From positions 1-63,138 of the forward strand of contig NZ_JACBYI010000043.1 of NCBI RefSeq assembly GCF_019352175.1: 63,138 bases of DNA, given 5' to 3'. The DNA comes from Paenibacillus sp. S150 (GTDB taxonomy: Bacteria > Bacillota > Bacilli > Paenibacillales > Paenibacillaceae). A model generated the notes under the pieces. It did no database searches, was not told the origin of the DNA, and saw only the letters and a list, made by a program, of their open reading frames with translations. The translations under genes were made by a program, and so were the position numbers. Shown in pieces: positions 44,352-52,905 of the stretch. How positions within the stretch are numbered: position 1 is the stretch's first letter; each line of letters begins with the position of its first letter.

Positions 44352-45083
44352 ATGCAGATGGGGACGATTCTGGTAGTAGACGATGAACAGCCTATTGCTG
44401 ATATATTGAAATTCAATTTGGAAAAAGAGGGCTATGAGGTGATCTGCGCCTTTGACGGCAACAGTGCAGTAGAGCTGGCATTGTCCAAACGGCCGGATCT
44501 GATGCTGCTTGATCTTATGCTTCCAGGCAAGGACGGCATGGATGTCTGCCGTGAGGTGCGTTCCGCGCATCTGGATATCCCAATCATTATGCTTACCGCC
44601 AAGGACGGGGAGATTGACAAGGTGCTGGGCCTGGAGCTTGGCGCGGATGATTATGTGACCAAGCCGTTCAGTACGCGGGAGCTGCTGGCAAGGGTCAAAG
44701 CGCAAATGCGGCGCCAGCAAAAACCGGTCCTCTCGGAAGCGGTCAATGAACCGCTGGAAAGCAAGCAGGGCGTACACCATTTTGGCCTTTTTGTGGATAC
44801 CGACATGTATATGGTTTACAAGGAAGGCGAACCGCTTGATCTGACGCACCGTGAGTATGAGCTGCTCTACTATATGATTCGACACGCCGGCAAGGTGATG
44901 ACCCGGGAGCATTTGCTGCAGGCCGTATGGGGCTTCGAGTATTTCGGGGATGTGCGGACCGTTGATGTGACGATCCGCCGTCTGAGAGAGAAAATTGAGG
45001 AGAATCCCAGTAAGCCGGAATATATTTTTACCCGGCGCGGACTTGGTTATTTAATGCATAGCCCCAAAAGCGGAGGGTTGTGA
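44352..45083 (+). CDS. walR: response regulator WalR
   Basis: 243-aa OmpR/PhoB-type regulator of cell-wall metabolism. The receiver domain has the acidic pair VDDEQ, phospho-acceptor Asp54 (LLDLMLPG) and Lys in VTKPFS; the C-terminal winged helix shows THREYELLYYMIRHAGKVMTREHLLQAVWG and VDVTIRRLREKIE. It heads walR-walK-yycH-yycI-yycJ and overlaps walK by 1 base. Confidence 0.96.
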   Translation: MQMGTILVVDDEQPIADILKFNLEKEGYEVICAFDGNSAVELALSKRPDLMLLDLMLPGKDGMDVCREVRSAHLDIPIIMLTAKDGEIDKVLGLELGADDYVTKPFSTRELLARVKAQMRRQQKPVLSEAVNEPLESKQGVHHFGLFVDTDMYMVYKEGEPLDLTHREYELLYYMIRHAGKVMTREHLLQAVWGFEYFGDVRTVDVTIRRLREKIEENPSKPEYIFTRRGLGYLMHSPKSGGL

Positions 45084-46915
45084 TGAAGGGACTGTCCTTT
45101 TTCCGGACGATACAGGCCAAGCTTATTATTATTTATGTGCTGCTGATTCTGATCGCCATGCAGCTGATCGGTGTGTACTTTGTCAGCTCAATGAAAAATT
45201 CACTGACCGATAATTTCACCAAAGATCTCAAGGCGCGGGCGGAGATGCTCTCGATTCTGACAGCGGACAAATTCGGCAGCGAGGCCGGGACGGCAGATGA
45301 AGAAAATACTGTGGAGAGCCTGCGCGGCATGGTCAACAATCTGTATATCAATGGCGCCGAAATCCAGGTACTGGATGCAAGCGGCAAGATTATCACCACC
45401 TCGGTGCCTTCGCAGAATGATTATGTGGGCCAGCGCAACACGCAGACGGTAGTCAGCCGCGCCCTGCAGGGGATCAGCGATAACGAGGAGTATATCATCG
45501 CCGATGATAATGTGCGTAAAAAGGTAGTTGCGAAGCCGGTGCTTTCCGGGGACAAAGTTGTAGGGGCGATCTATATTGCTGCGGATATGAAGGATCTGTA
45601 TGCCACCATGGGCCGAATCAACAGCGTATTTCTCTCCGGGCTGCTGCTGGCGCTGGCATTGACGGCTGTCCTGGGCGTTATTCTGGCCCATACAATCACG
45701 CATCCGATCAAGGAAATGACCCGTCACGCCACAGCGGTGGCTGAAGGGCGCTTCAACCGCAAGATGCCGGTCTTCGGCAACGATGAGATTGGCCAGCTAA
45801 GCCAGGCTTTTAATTATATGACCGGAAGACTCCGGGAGGCTTTATCCCAGAATGAGGAGGAGAAGGAGAAGCTGGCCTCCATTCTGGCGAATATGAGCGA
45901 TGGGGTGGTAGCCACCGATGAGAGCGGCGGGGTCATTCTAATGAATACCCGGGCAGCACATATGCTGGGTTCGGAAGGCCCGCTGCCCGAGGGTGCCCCC
46001 CTTGATGAGCTGCTGGGCCTGGATCATGAGCAGTCCGGGTCGCTGGCCCGGGGCAACGCCCAGTCCGCAATGCTTCATCTCTCTCCGATAGGGGGCGGGG
46101 ACCCCAACATTGTGCGGGTTACCTTCACCCCGATTCACCGCCGGGGAGGCGGGGGGATCGCGGGTACGATTGCAGTCCTGCAGGATGTTACGGAGCAGGA
46201 AAATCTGGAGGAGTCCCGCCGCGAGTTCGTAGCGAATGTGTCGCATGAGCTGCGGACGCCGCTTACAACGATCAAAAGCTATGTCGAAGCGCTGGATGAC
46301 GGCGCACTTGAAGATCCGCAGCTTGCCGTGCGGTTCGTTGGGGTTATCCGCAATGAGACGGAGCGCATGATCCGCCTTGTGACCGACCTGCTGCATCTCT
46401 CGCGCCTGGACTCGAAGGAATCCAGCCTGCGCATTCAGCAGACGGATATCTCCGAGATGCTGGAGGATGTGGCCGACCGCTTCTCCTTTCAAATCCGCCA
46501 GAAGCGGATTCATATCAGCACCAGAGTCCGCAAGGAGGTGGCGAGCGCCTGGCTTGACCGCGATCAAATTGATCAGGTGCTGGGCAATCTGGTCTCCAAT
46601 GCGCTGAAGTATACGCCGGAAGGCGGAGCGATTCAATTGGAGGCGCTGAAGAATGAAGAGGGAATGCTGGCGGTTTCAGTCCGGGATTCCGGGATCGGAA
46701 TTCCCAAGAAGGACATCGAGCGAATCTTTGAGCGTTTCTACAGGGTGGACAAGGCCCGCTCACGCAATATGGGGGGCACCGGCCTGGGCCTGTCCATTGC
46801 CCGGGAAATTGTCAAAGCGCACGGCGGCTCGATTACCCTGCAATCGGAGCTTAATGAGGGCTCACTGGTCACCTTTACACTGCCTTTGAAGCAGGAAGGG
46901 GGGAGTGGGTCATGA
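45083..46915 (+). CDS. walK: sensor histidine kinase WalK
   Basis: 610-aa membrane kinase for WalR. Two membrane helices (about 12-32 and 180-202) flank an extracellular sensing domain; then HAMP (HTITHPIKEMTRHATAVAEG), a cytosolic PAS domain, HisKA with His388 in VSHELRTPLTT, and the ATPase domain (NLVSNALKYTPEGG, GTGLGLSI). The start is the ATG overlapping the walR stop codon, 5 nt after GGAGGG; a GTG one codon upstream is also possible. Confidence 0.96.
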   Translation: MKGLSFFRTIQAKLIIIYVLLILIAMQLIGVYFVSSMKNSLTDNFTKDLKARAEMLSILTADKFGSEAGTADEENTVESLRGMVNNLYINGAEIQVLDASGKIITTSVPSQNDYVGQRNTQTVVSRALQGISDNEEYIIADDNVRKKVVAKPVLSGDKVVGAIYIAADMKDLYATMGRINSVFLSGLLLALALTAVLGVILAHTITHPIKEMTRHATAVAEGRFNRKMPVFGNDEIGQLSQAFNYMTGRLREALSQNEEEKEKLASILANMSDGVVATDESGGVILMNTRAAHMLGSEGPLPEGAPLDELLGLDHEQSGSLARGNAQSAMLHLSPIGGGDPNIVRVTFTPIHRRGGGGIAGTIAVLQDVTEQENLEESRREFVANVSHELRTPLTTIKSYVEALDDGALEDPQLAVRFVGVIRNETERMIRLVTDLLHLSRLDSKESSLRIQQTDISEMLEDVADRFSFQIRQKRIHISTRVRKEVASAWLDRDQIDQVLGNLVSNALKYTPEGGAIQLEALKNEEGMLAVSVRDSGIGIPKKDIERIFERFYRVDKARSRNMGGTGLGLSIAREIVKAHGGSITLQSELNEGSLVTFTLPLKQEGGSGS

Positions 46916-48204
46916 AGGAAAAAGTGAAGTCTTGGATTCTCGCGCTGCTCGTTTTTGGAAGTCTTGTAGAAAGCTATTATCTGATCTACCGGCTGCCGGG
47001 CAGCGATTCAGCGGTAATGTCGGAAAATCTGTATGTGAAGACGGATAATATGGGCCCGGAGGAGAAAGTGGAAAACATGCTCTATCCCGATAAAATGATC
47101 ATTCATATGGGAGAAAGCAGGCATACCCTTTTTTATCCCAATACCACCTTCTATAATCTCATCCTCAACCGGCTGAAGGGGCGCAGCTTTGAGAGCTTTC
47201 AGCGGCGGTCGGTGCAGGATTTCGACTGGGATAAAATCCGGAATGAAAATCCGGGCATTGAGCTGTCTTTCGGTGCAGGCATCCCGGTAACACTGCTGCA
47301 GCGGGTGATGCAGCTGTCACCGGATTCGCTGTTTGAGGGGGAAAGCATCGACCGGATCTGGATTTACAATATTAAAAATGATTCCAAAGCGCATGCCATC
47401 TTTTTCAGTACCCGGGGTGATATTGTATATGAAGCGGCCAAGGCCGACCTCACTGTGCAGGATGTGCAGCAGCATGTGGATTTTGGCAAAGACCTGATTA
47501 ATTATACAGCGGTGAACGGCGATTACTATGTGCCCGCAGCCCAAATCCCGATGGTTGAAGTGGAAATGCCTTCAGGCTTGTATACCATTCAGCAAATGCA
47601 GAGCAATCTCTTTTTTGATTCGGGAAGCACCAGATATATTCCTGAAAAGGACGGTTCGGAGATTTATACTGACAGCAAACGCAGTCTGCAGGTGGATCAG
47701 GAACAGAACTGGATGAGCTACAGCGATCCGGCCGCCCTTCCGGCCGGAGAGAGCACGCCGGCCAAGGATGCCCTGGAGGCCGTTGATTTTGTCAATGAGC
47801 ACGGAGGCTGGAACGGAACATACCGGCTTGCGGCAACCGAAGAGGGCAGGCAGGAGCGCAAGGTTTCTTTTCAACAGTTCTATGGCTCTTCTCCTTATGG
47901 TTCGTATCCGATTATCAGCCGGCTTCAGCTGCAGTACGGGGTGATTAATCTGGAGCTGCAGCAAGGGACGGTCTCCTCCTATGAGCGCTCGCTGATGTTT
48001 GTGGATGAAGCTAAGGCGGTGAAGAAAATTGTGGAGCTGTCATTTGGAGAAAAGCTGGAGAGCCAATTGGCGCAGATCAGCCAGACTTCCGGGGTGCAGG
48101 ATCTGACTCCGGCTTATGTGCCCGCAATAAAGGGAGACATGCTTCAATTGGTTCCGGTGTGGCGGGTTACGCTTAATGATGGAACCGTGCTTACGTTGAA
48201 TTAG
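46912..48204 (+). CDS. yycH: WalK regulator YycH
   Basis: 430-aa membrane-anchored protein with one N-terminal helix (residues 6-26) and a large extracellular region of the YycH family (DKMIIHMGESRHTLFYPNTTFYN..). With YycI it controls WalK activity at the membrane. Overlaps walK by 4 bases. Confidence 0.88.
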   Translation: MKEKVKSWILALLVFGSLVESYYLIYRLPGSDSAVMSENLYVKTDNMGPEEKVENMLYPDKMIIHMGESRHTLFYPNTTFYNLILNRLKGRSFESFQRRSVQDFDWDKIRNENPGIELSFGAGIPVTLLQRVMQLSPDSLFEGESIDRIWIYNIKNDSKAHAIFFSTRGDIVYEAAKADLTVQDVQQHVDFGKDLINYTAVNGDYYVPAAQIPMVEVEMPSGLYTIQQMQSNLFFDSGSTRYIPEKDGSEIYTDSKRSLQVDQEQNWMSYSDPAALPAGESTPAKDALEAVDFVNEHGGWNGTYRLAATEEGRQERKVSFQQFYGSSPYGSYPIISRLQLQYGVINLELQQGTVSSYERSLMFVDEAKAVKKIVELSFGEKLESQLAQISQTSGVQDLTPAYVPAIKGDMLQLVPVWRVTLNDGTVLTLN

Positions 48205-48243
48205 GAGAGATAACTGCTTATACAACTTTGAGGAGGGGAAGGT

Positions 48244-48984
48244 ATGGATTGGGGAAGAGCAAAAAACGTGCTGATTTACGCCTTTCTGGTGCTGAATCTG
48301 CTGCTGTGCTACCAGCTGTGGATTGATCTGCGCGATCAGGCCAGCGCCAACCTTGATTTCACCTCCTTGTCCCAGGAAACGCAAGCTGTCATGGAAGAAA
48401 AGGACATCCGGGTGCTGTGCCCCATTCCGGCTGCCACGCCGCAGCTGCCGGATATTACTTATCATTACTCCGGCGAGGAGCAGAACGAACCTCCTGTAGA
48501 GCTTAAGGAGCCGATAGACAGCAAGCTGATCTATTCCTCGTTCGCTGAGCTCAGCAGCGCGCTGCAGGACCAGATCCCGGATATTGCCAATTACCGCTTC
48601 GATTCACAGGAGAGCGAGGTTGGCAAGTCCGTGCTCCATCCGCTCGTGGATAAAAAATGGTCGCTGTTCCGAGTCAGGCTGGAGCTGATCAACAGTGATC
48701 AGAAGATTGTGGCCTACCGCTGGCCCAAGATTGAGATTGTAGCCGGCAGCAGCGAAAATGTACAGAAGGTACTGCCGGCCTCGCAGGCGCTCAGCAGCCT
48801 GATCGAGAAATATTTTCCGGCGAATTCTGTAGTCAAGGAGATTGAGCTGGGGTATTACGGGGAGCTGTTCAATTCCGAAAGCCAGGTAGCCTCGCCGATG
48901 TGGCGGTTCATGCTGGAGAATGGCAATGCCTATTATGTGGATGCCATTAGTGCGGACATTATCAGTCCGAAGACAACAGAGTAA
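48244..48984 (+). CDS. yycI: WalK regulator YycI
   Basis: 246-aa bitopic membrane protein: MDWGRAKNVLIYAFLVLNLLL gives the conserved N-terminal helix, followed by an extracellular domain that ends in the family-typical NAYYVDAISADII. Partner of YycH. GGAGGGGAAGGT precedes the ATG. Confidence 0.88.
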   Translation: MDWGRAKNVLIYAFLVLNLLLCYQLWIDLRDQASANLDFTSLSQETQAVMEEKDIRVLCPIPAATPQLPDITYHYSGEEQNEPPVELKEPIDSKLIYSSFAELSSALQDQIPDIANYRFDSQESEVGKSVLHPLVDKKWSLFRVRLELINSDQKIVAYRWPKIEIVAGSSENVQKVLPASQALSSLIEKYFPANSVVKEIELGYYGELFNSESQVASPMWRFMLENGNAYYVDAISADIISPKTTE

Positions 48985-49002
48985 AGGGAGCAGGAGAGAG
49001 AG

Positions 49003-49809
49003 ATGGGAATATCATTTACAGTGCTGTCCAGCGGTTCTACCGGGAATGTGACAGTGGTGCGCAACGGGGAGACAACGCTGATGATCGACGCGGGGCTCAG
49101 CGCGAAGCGGATTGATGAGCTGCTGGCTATGCGTGAGCTGGCAGGAGAGGATATCGACGGAATTCTGATTACGCATGAGCATTCCGATCATATTAAGGGA
49201 CTAGGGGCCATGGCGCGCAAATACGATCTCCCGATCTACGCCAACACCAACACCTGGCAGGCGATTGAGAAGGGCATCGGCAGGATTGCCGAGCAGAACC
49301 GGGTCATTCTGGAGACCGGCCAGTACAGGGACTTCGGCAGCCTGCGTGTGGAGTCGTTCGCGATCTCGCATGACGCTGAGGAGCCGGTGGGCTATAACTT
49401 TTATGATGGTAAAGAAAAGCTTTGCGTGGCGACGGATTTGGGGTATGTCAGCGATAAGGTGCGCACAGCGATTTCGGATGCCGATGTGCTTGTGCTGGAG
49501 GCCAATCATGATATTGAAATGCTGAGAATGGGACGCTACCCATGGAACACCAAGCGGCGGATTCTTGGCGATCTGGGCCATTTATCCAATGAGGCGGCAG
49601 GTGCGGCACTGAGCGAAATTCTTACGGGGCGGACCAAACGCACCTATCTGGCACACCTGAGCCGGGACCACAATATGATGGACTTAGCCAAAATGTCAGT
49701 GCGAGGGGCGATGGAAGACCGGGGCTGTTTTTTCAGAGATAGTGAATTCAGGCTTTGCGATACTTTCTATGACCGCCCTACGCCATGGGATAGGGTGAGC
49801 CAGTCATAA
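49003..49809 (+). CDS. metallo-beta-lactamase fold nuclease YycJ/WalJ
   Basis: 268-aa MBL-fold protein with the metal-binding THEHSDHIKG, AISHDAEEPVG, ATDLGYVS and LAHLSRDHN motifs. YycJ homologs are 5'-3' exonucleases tied to mismatch repair and to the wal operon. Follows yycI by 18 bases. Its 3' end overlaps the convergent gene at 49778 by 32 bases. Confidence 0.9.
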   Translation: MGISFTVLSSGSTGNVTVVRNGETTLMIDAGLSAKRIDELLAMRELAGEDIDGILITHEHSDHIKGLGAMARKYDLPIYANTNTWQAIEKGIGRIAEQNRVILETGQYRDFGSLRVESFAISHDAEEPVGYNFYDGKEKLCVATDLGYVSDKVRTAISDADVLVLEANHDIEMLRMGRYPWNTKRRILGDLGHLSNEAAGAALSEILTGRTKRTYLAHLSRDHNMMDLAKMSVRGAMEDRGCFFRDSEFRLCDTFYDRPTPWDRVSQS

Positions 49810-49984
49810 GCCGGTCCACCTCCGCGATTTTATGCTCCAGTTCCTGGCGCGAAAAGAGGCCCTTATCAATCAGCAGCTCAATCATGGCACTTTGGACAAG
49901 CACCAGATGATAGTGTTCATCCTTAAGATCACCCAGCTTGCCGATAAACTGCACCAGGTCCATGCTGGCCGAAAAAGATTCCAT
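49778..49984 (-). CDS. small protein of unknown function
   Basis: 68-aa acidic helical protein (MESFSASMDLVQFIGKLGDL..FSRQELEHKIAEVDRLM). GGAGG lies 9 nt before the ATG, which supports a real gene although it overlaps the end of yycJ on the other strand. The pattern of the C-terminal half resembles short helical subunits, but I recognise no family. Confidence 0.6.
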   Translation of the reverse strand: MESFSASMDLVQFIGKLGDLKDEHYHLVLVQSAMIELLIDKGLFSRQELEHKIAEVDRLMTGSPYPMA

Positions 49985-50417
49985 AGTACACTCCTCCTTA
50001 AAGTTTGGTAAGCATCTAGAGCTATTTCGGCAAAGCTAACTTCGGAAGCATCAGGCTGAATTGTAATGGCCGTCAAAGCATGAATAAATTTACATTAATT
50101 TTACGGCAGAAAAAACGCGGTGTGGCATCTGCCTGTGATACAATCAATTAGTAAGAACCGATGGGCATCTACATCCATCCATTTCTATTATTGTAGTCTT
50201 TTAGGCTGCAAAATATTCCTGCTAAGCAGCAACGTTTAATGCTAGGTTGCAAGAATAGGAGATTCTGTACGCTTACCTCCGCACTTATGTGATGAATAAA
50301 TAAAATGAAACCTTTTGGCGCTTCCTGGAGTCTAAGAGAAGATGAGATAAGCTCGGACGTGGTTGCTTGGCGTTCAGGTCTTGAATGCAGCAGCATTAGA
50401 GGGGAGAGGATGTAGCG
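49985..50417 (+). other. upstream region of the HtrA gene
   Basis: About 430 bases with no supported gene. TACAAT near 50139 could be a -10 element, without a convincing -35. Confidence 0.3.
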
Positions 50418-51662
50418 GTGGGACTGTTTGACGATGATTTCTATTCAACGAAAGTATCACGGCGAAGAAGAAGCAAGCAAGGTGCCTCAAGTGCGCCGGG
50501 CGGGTATAAATGGCCCCGCAGATCGCGGAGGAGCCTGGCCACCTGGCAGGTAGCCATGATCTGCTCCATAGTCAGTGCTGTGACGGCCGTGCTTCTGTTC
50601 AGTCTGGTGACGGGACAGCTGACCCGCGAGAAAGCCGCCTCACCTGCGGTCATTGACAAGGTTGCTGCAAGCAGCGGTGATCCCTATGATCGTATTATTC
50701 AGGCTGCAGCCCTTGTTCGCCCAGCGGTAGTAAGCATTATTAATCATAAGGAAGACAACGAGGAGCTTAATATTCTCGATGAGTCGGCACTTGGATCGGG
50801 AGTTATCTATAAAAAGGACGACGGCAAGGCTTTTATCATTACAAATAATCATGTAATTGAAGGCGCAGGGAAGCTGGAGGTCGTTACGGTGGATGGGGAG
50901 ACCCGCAAAGCAGCGCTGGTGGGAGCGGATAAGGTCAGTGATATTGCGGTGCTCTCCATTGACGCCAAAGGTATTAATACGATCGCCCAAATTGGAGATT
51001 CTTCTAAGCTGCGGCTGGGAGAGACCGTCATTGCCATCGGCAATCCTCTGGGTCTCGGGGATACGTTGACTTCCGGAATCGTCAGCTATACAGAGCGGAC
51101 CATTCCCGTATCACTCAACCAGGATGGCGTGTATGACTGGGAGCAGGAGGTCATTCAGACCGATGCCGCAATCAATGAGGGCAACAGCGGCGGCGCTTTG
51201 GTAGATTTGGACGGCAAGGTGATCGGCATTAATACAATGAAGATCTCCGACACGGGCGTGGAAGGGCTTGGTTTCGCAATTCCGGCGAACCATGTGATGG
51301 AGGCGGCCGATGAGCTGGAAGCCAATGGGAAAATAGCCCGTTCCTACTTAGGGGTGTATTCGGTGGATCTGAATAATCCTTATGTACCGCTCGCTGAGGA
51401 TCAGCGCAAGGAGCTGAATCTGCCTACCAGTGTGAAGGACGGGGTGGTCGTACTGGATGCGGTGGGACCGGCGAAGGCTGCAGGCCTCCAGTTCAACGAT
51501 GTAATTACGAAGTTCAACAACCAGTCCATTACATCCACATTGTCATTGCGTAAATATCTCTACGATCATACCAAGATCGGGGATGAACTGAAGATTACTT
51601 TTTACCGCAATGGAGAAGTAAAGCAGATCACAGTAAAACTTCTTGAGAAGCCGGAGGAATAA
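50418..51662 (+). CDS. HtrA/DegP-type membrane-anchored serine protease
   Basis: 414-aa protease with a short basic cytosolic N-terminus, one membrane helix (residues 43-67), a trypsin-like domain with the triad His (TNNHVIEGA), Asp (SDIAVLS) and Ser (EGNSGGALV), and one C-terminal PDZ domain (GVYSVDL..VLDAVGPAKAAGLQFNDVITKFN). It degrades misfolded exported proteins. The start is GTG after GGGGAGAGG. It lies downstream of yycJ, the place of htrC in B. subtilis. Confidence 0.93.
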   Translation: MGLFDDDFYSTKVSRRRRSKQGASSAPGGYKWPRRSRRSLATWQVAMICSIVSAVTAVLLFSLVTGQLTREKAASPAVIDKVAASSGDPYDRIIQAAALVRPAVVSIINHKEDNEELNILDESALGSGVIYKKDDGKAFIITNNHVIEGAGKLEVVTVDGETRKAALVGADKVSDIAVLSIDAKGINTIAQIGDSSKLRLGETVIAIGNPLGLGDTLTSGIVSYTERTIPVSLNQDGVYDWEQEVIQTDAAINEGNSGGALVDLDGKVIGINTMKISDTGVEGLGFAIPANHVMEAADELEANGKIARSYLGVYSVDLNNPYVPLAEDQRKELNLPTSVKDGVVVLDAVGPAKAAGLQFNDVITKFNNQSITSTLSLRKYLYDHTKIGDELKITFYRNGEVKQITVKLLEKPEE

Positions 51663-51718
51663 AAGCTGTTTTCGCAGTATATAATATAGAGGCAGTCACG
51701 TGAAGGAAGCGGTTCGCA

Positions 51719-51757
51719 CGCCCTTAATTTTTGTTGGATTTAAGGGCGGCGGCCGTT
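51719..51757 (+). terminator. stem-loop after the HtrA gene
   Basis: CGCCCTTAA pairs with TTAAGGGCG over a 12-nt T-rich loop; the tail is weak (GCGGCCGTTTCT). Confidence 0.55.
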
Positions 51758-52058
51758 TCTAAGTTGTAAATAGGGGGTAAAAGATAACGTAGAGGCCAAA
51801 GAATTGGCTGACTTCACTACACTGGCAACCCTTACATTGGAAAGTTAACCTAATAAGTGAAAAAACGGAGAAATTCGGATGGGACAGCTTGCCTTTGTTA
51901 TTGAGGTGTGGTAACATAAAAATAATCATACAATTGATACCTAATTCTCGTATTGAAAAGGGCTGTCAAATGGAGTACAACCTTTCTCAATGTGTGAATT
52001 TTTTCTTTGTTTGAAGATAAAAAGAACATATTAATTTAAATTTGTGGAGGTAACACAC
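51758..52058 (+). promoter_or_regulatory. AT-rich upstream and leader region of the cold-shock gene
   Basis: About 300 bases without a gene. The last 60 bases before the ATG are very AT-rich, as in the long cold-shock mRNA leaders of other bacteria. I could not fix a promoter with confidence. Confidence 0.35.
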
Positions 52059-52259
52059 ATGCAAACAGGTACAGTTAAATGGTTCAACGCAGAAAAGGGA
52101 TTCGGTTTCATTGAAGTTGAAGGCGGAAGCGACGTATTCGTTCACTTCAGCGCAATTACTGGCGACGGCTTCAAAACTTTGGACGAAGGCCAACGCGTTG
52201 AATTCAACGTTGTTCAAGGCAACCGTGGACCACAAGCCGAAAACGTTGTAAAACTGTAA
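52059..52259 (+). CDS. cold-shock protein
   Basis: 66-aa cold-shock domain with both RNA-binding motifs: KGFGFIEV and DVFVHFSAI. Binds single-stranded nucleic acid as an RNA chaperone. The start is MQTGTVKWF with TGGAGG upstream; an in-frame ATG 15 bases earlier lies before the ribosome site. Codon use looks highly optimised (e.g. GAC, AAC, GGC), fitting strong expression. Confidence 0.96.
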   Translation: MQTGTVKWFNAEKGFGFIEVEGGSDVFVHFSAITGDGFKTLDEGQRVEFNVVQGNRGPQAENVVKL

Positions 52260-52268
52260 TATAGAAGG

Positions 52269-52307
52269 TGCCGTCCCCGCTTATGAAAGATGGGACGGTC
52301 TTTTTTT
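52269..52307 (+). terminator. cold-shock gene terminator
   Basis: GCCGTCCC pairs with GGGACGG-t over a 14-nt loop, followed by seven T. Confidence 0.87.
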
Positions 52308-52424
52308 AAAATATAAGGAGCGATATGCTTCATGCAATACCGATCCTTATATTACTCGTGAAACGGTTGCCGTCCTTAACATCAAGGACGGCAATGTCGT
52401 TTCTACTTGTCTGGATTCTCAACT
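52308..52424 (+). repeat. dispersed double-hairpin repeat, copy after the cold-shock gene
   Basis: Left hairpin AATATAAGGA (near 52311) with TCCTTATATT (near 52345); right hairpin around GCCGTCCTTaacatcAAGGACGGC (about 52369-52395) within GAAACGG..CGTTTCTACTTG. Same plan as 41505-41606, with compensating changes in the stems. Confidence 0.65.
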
Positions 52425-52451
52425 TGTGCATAAAGGAAGGGAGGAACGGCA

Positions 52452-52682
52452 ATGAACTACCGGAAGAAGCCTTTGGAGGAAGTACCGGAAGAAAATACCG
52501 CAATTTGGGCCTGCACCAACGATGGGTGCAATGGATGGATGAGGGATAATTTCGCATTTGAACATGCGCCTTCTTGTCCTCTCTGCCACTCTTCCATGGA
52601 GCGCAGCATGAAGATGCTGCCGCAGCTGCTCAATTCCAATGGCGATTTGAAATCGCTGAAGAAGGGTATTTCCATTACCTGA
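52452..52682 (+). CDS. YdjO-like cold-inducible zinc-ribbon protein
   Basis: 76-aa protein with four cysteines in CTNDGC and CPLC (residues 21, 26, 42, 45), suggesting a zinc ribbon, and the YdjO-like CNGWMRDNF core. YdjO is cold-inducible in B. subtilis; here it lies 190 bases after a cold-shock gene, which supports a shared response. Molecular function unknown. Confidence 0.82.
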   Translation: MNYRKKPLEEVPEENTAIWACTNDGCNGWMRDNFAFEHAPSCPLCHSSMERSMKMLPQLLNSNGDLKSLKKGISIT

Positions 52683-52729
52683 CCAATGCCTTTATGAGTC
52701 AAGCTTTCTATAGAATACTGAACACATCC

Positions 52730-52758
52730 AAGACGGTAAAACCGTCTTATTTTTTTTG
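52730..52758 (+). terminator. YdjO-like gene terminator
   Basis: AAGACGGT pairs with ACCGTCTT over AAA, followed by ATTTTTTTT. Confidence 0.88.
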
Positions 52759-52774
52759 CTTTCTAGGGGTTATA

Positions 52775-52792
52775 TTGTGATATTTGTCACAA
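52775..52792. promoter_or_regulatory. operator 1 of cydABDC
   Basis: TTGTGA-N6-TCACAA palindrome. It fits the Crp/Fnr core TGTGA-N6-TCACA exactly and the Rex pattern in its outer arms. Confidence 0.75.
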
Positions 52793-52827
52793 ATTTATTG
52801 AATTTCAAGGCTAAACAGGGTGTTTGA

Positions 52828-52843
52828 TGTGACAAATGTCACA
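52828..52843. promoter_or_regulatory. operator 2 of cydABDC
   Basis: TGTGA-CAAATG-TCACA palindrome, 53 bp after operator 1 (five helical turns) and about 60 bp before the cydA start. Its inner bases are the reverse complement of those in operator 1 apart from one or two positions. Confidence 0.75.
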
Positions 52844-52905
52844 CTTTGACCTCTGGATTTTTGACAGAATAGACATATTGAATGGGGATAAGGAAGGGGA
52901 GAAAT

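Noticed and set aside
51696..51705. Third parS site (CACGTGAA)
   Set aside because: Only the central 8 bases match; the outer bases of the 16-bp consensus are wrong.
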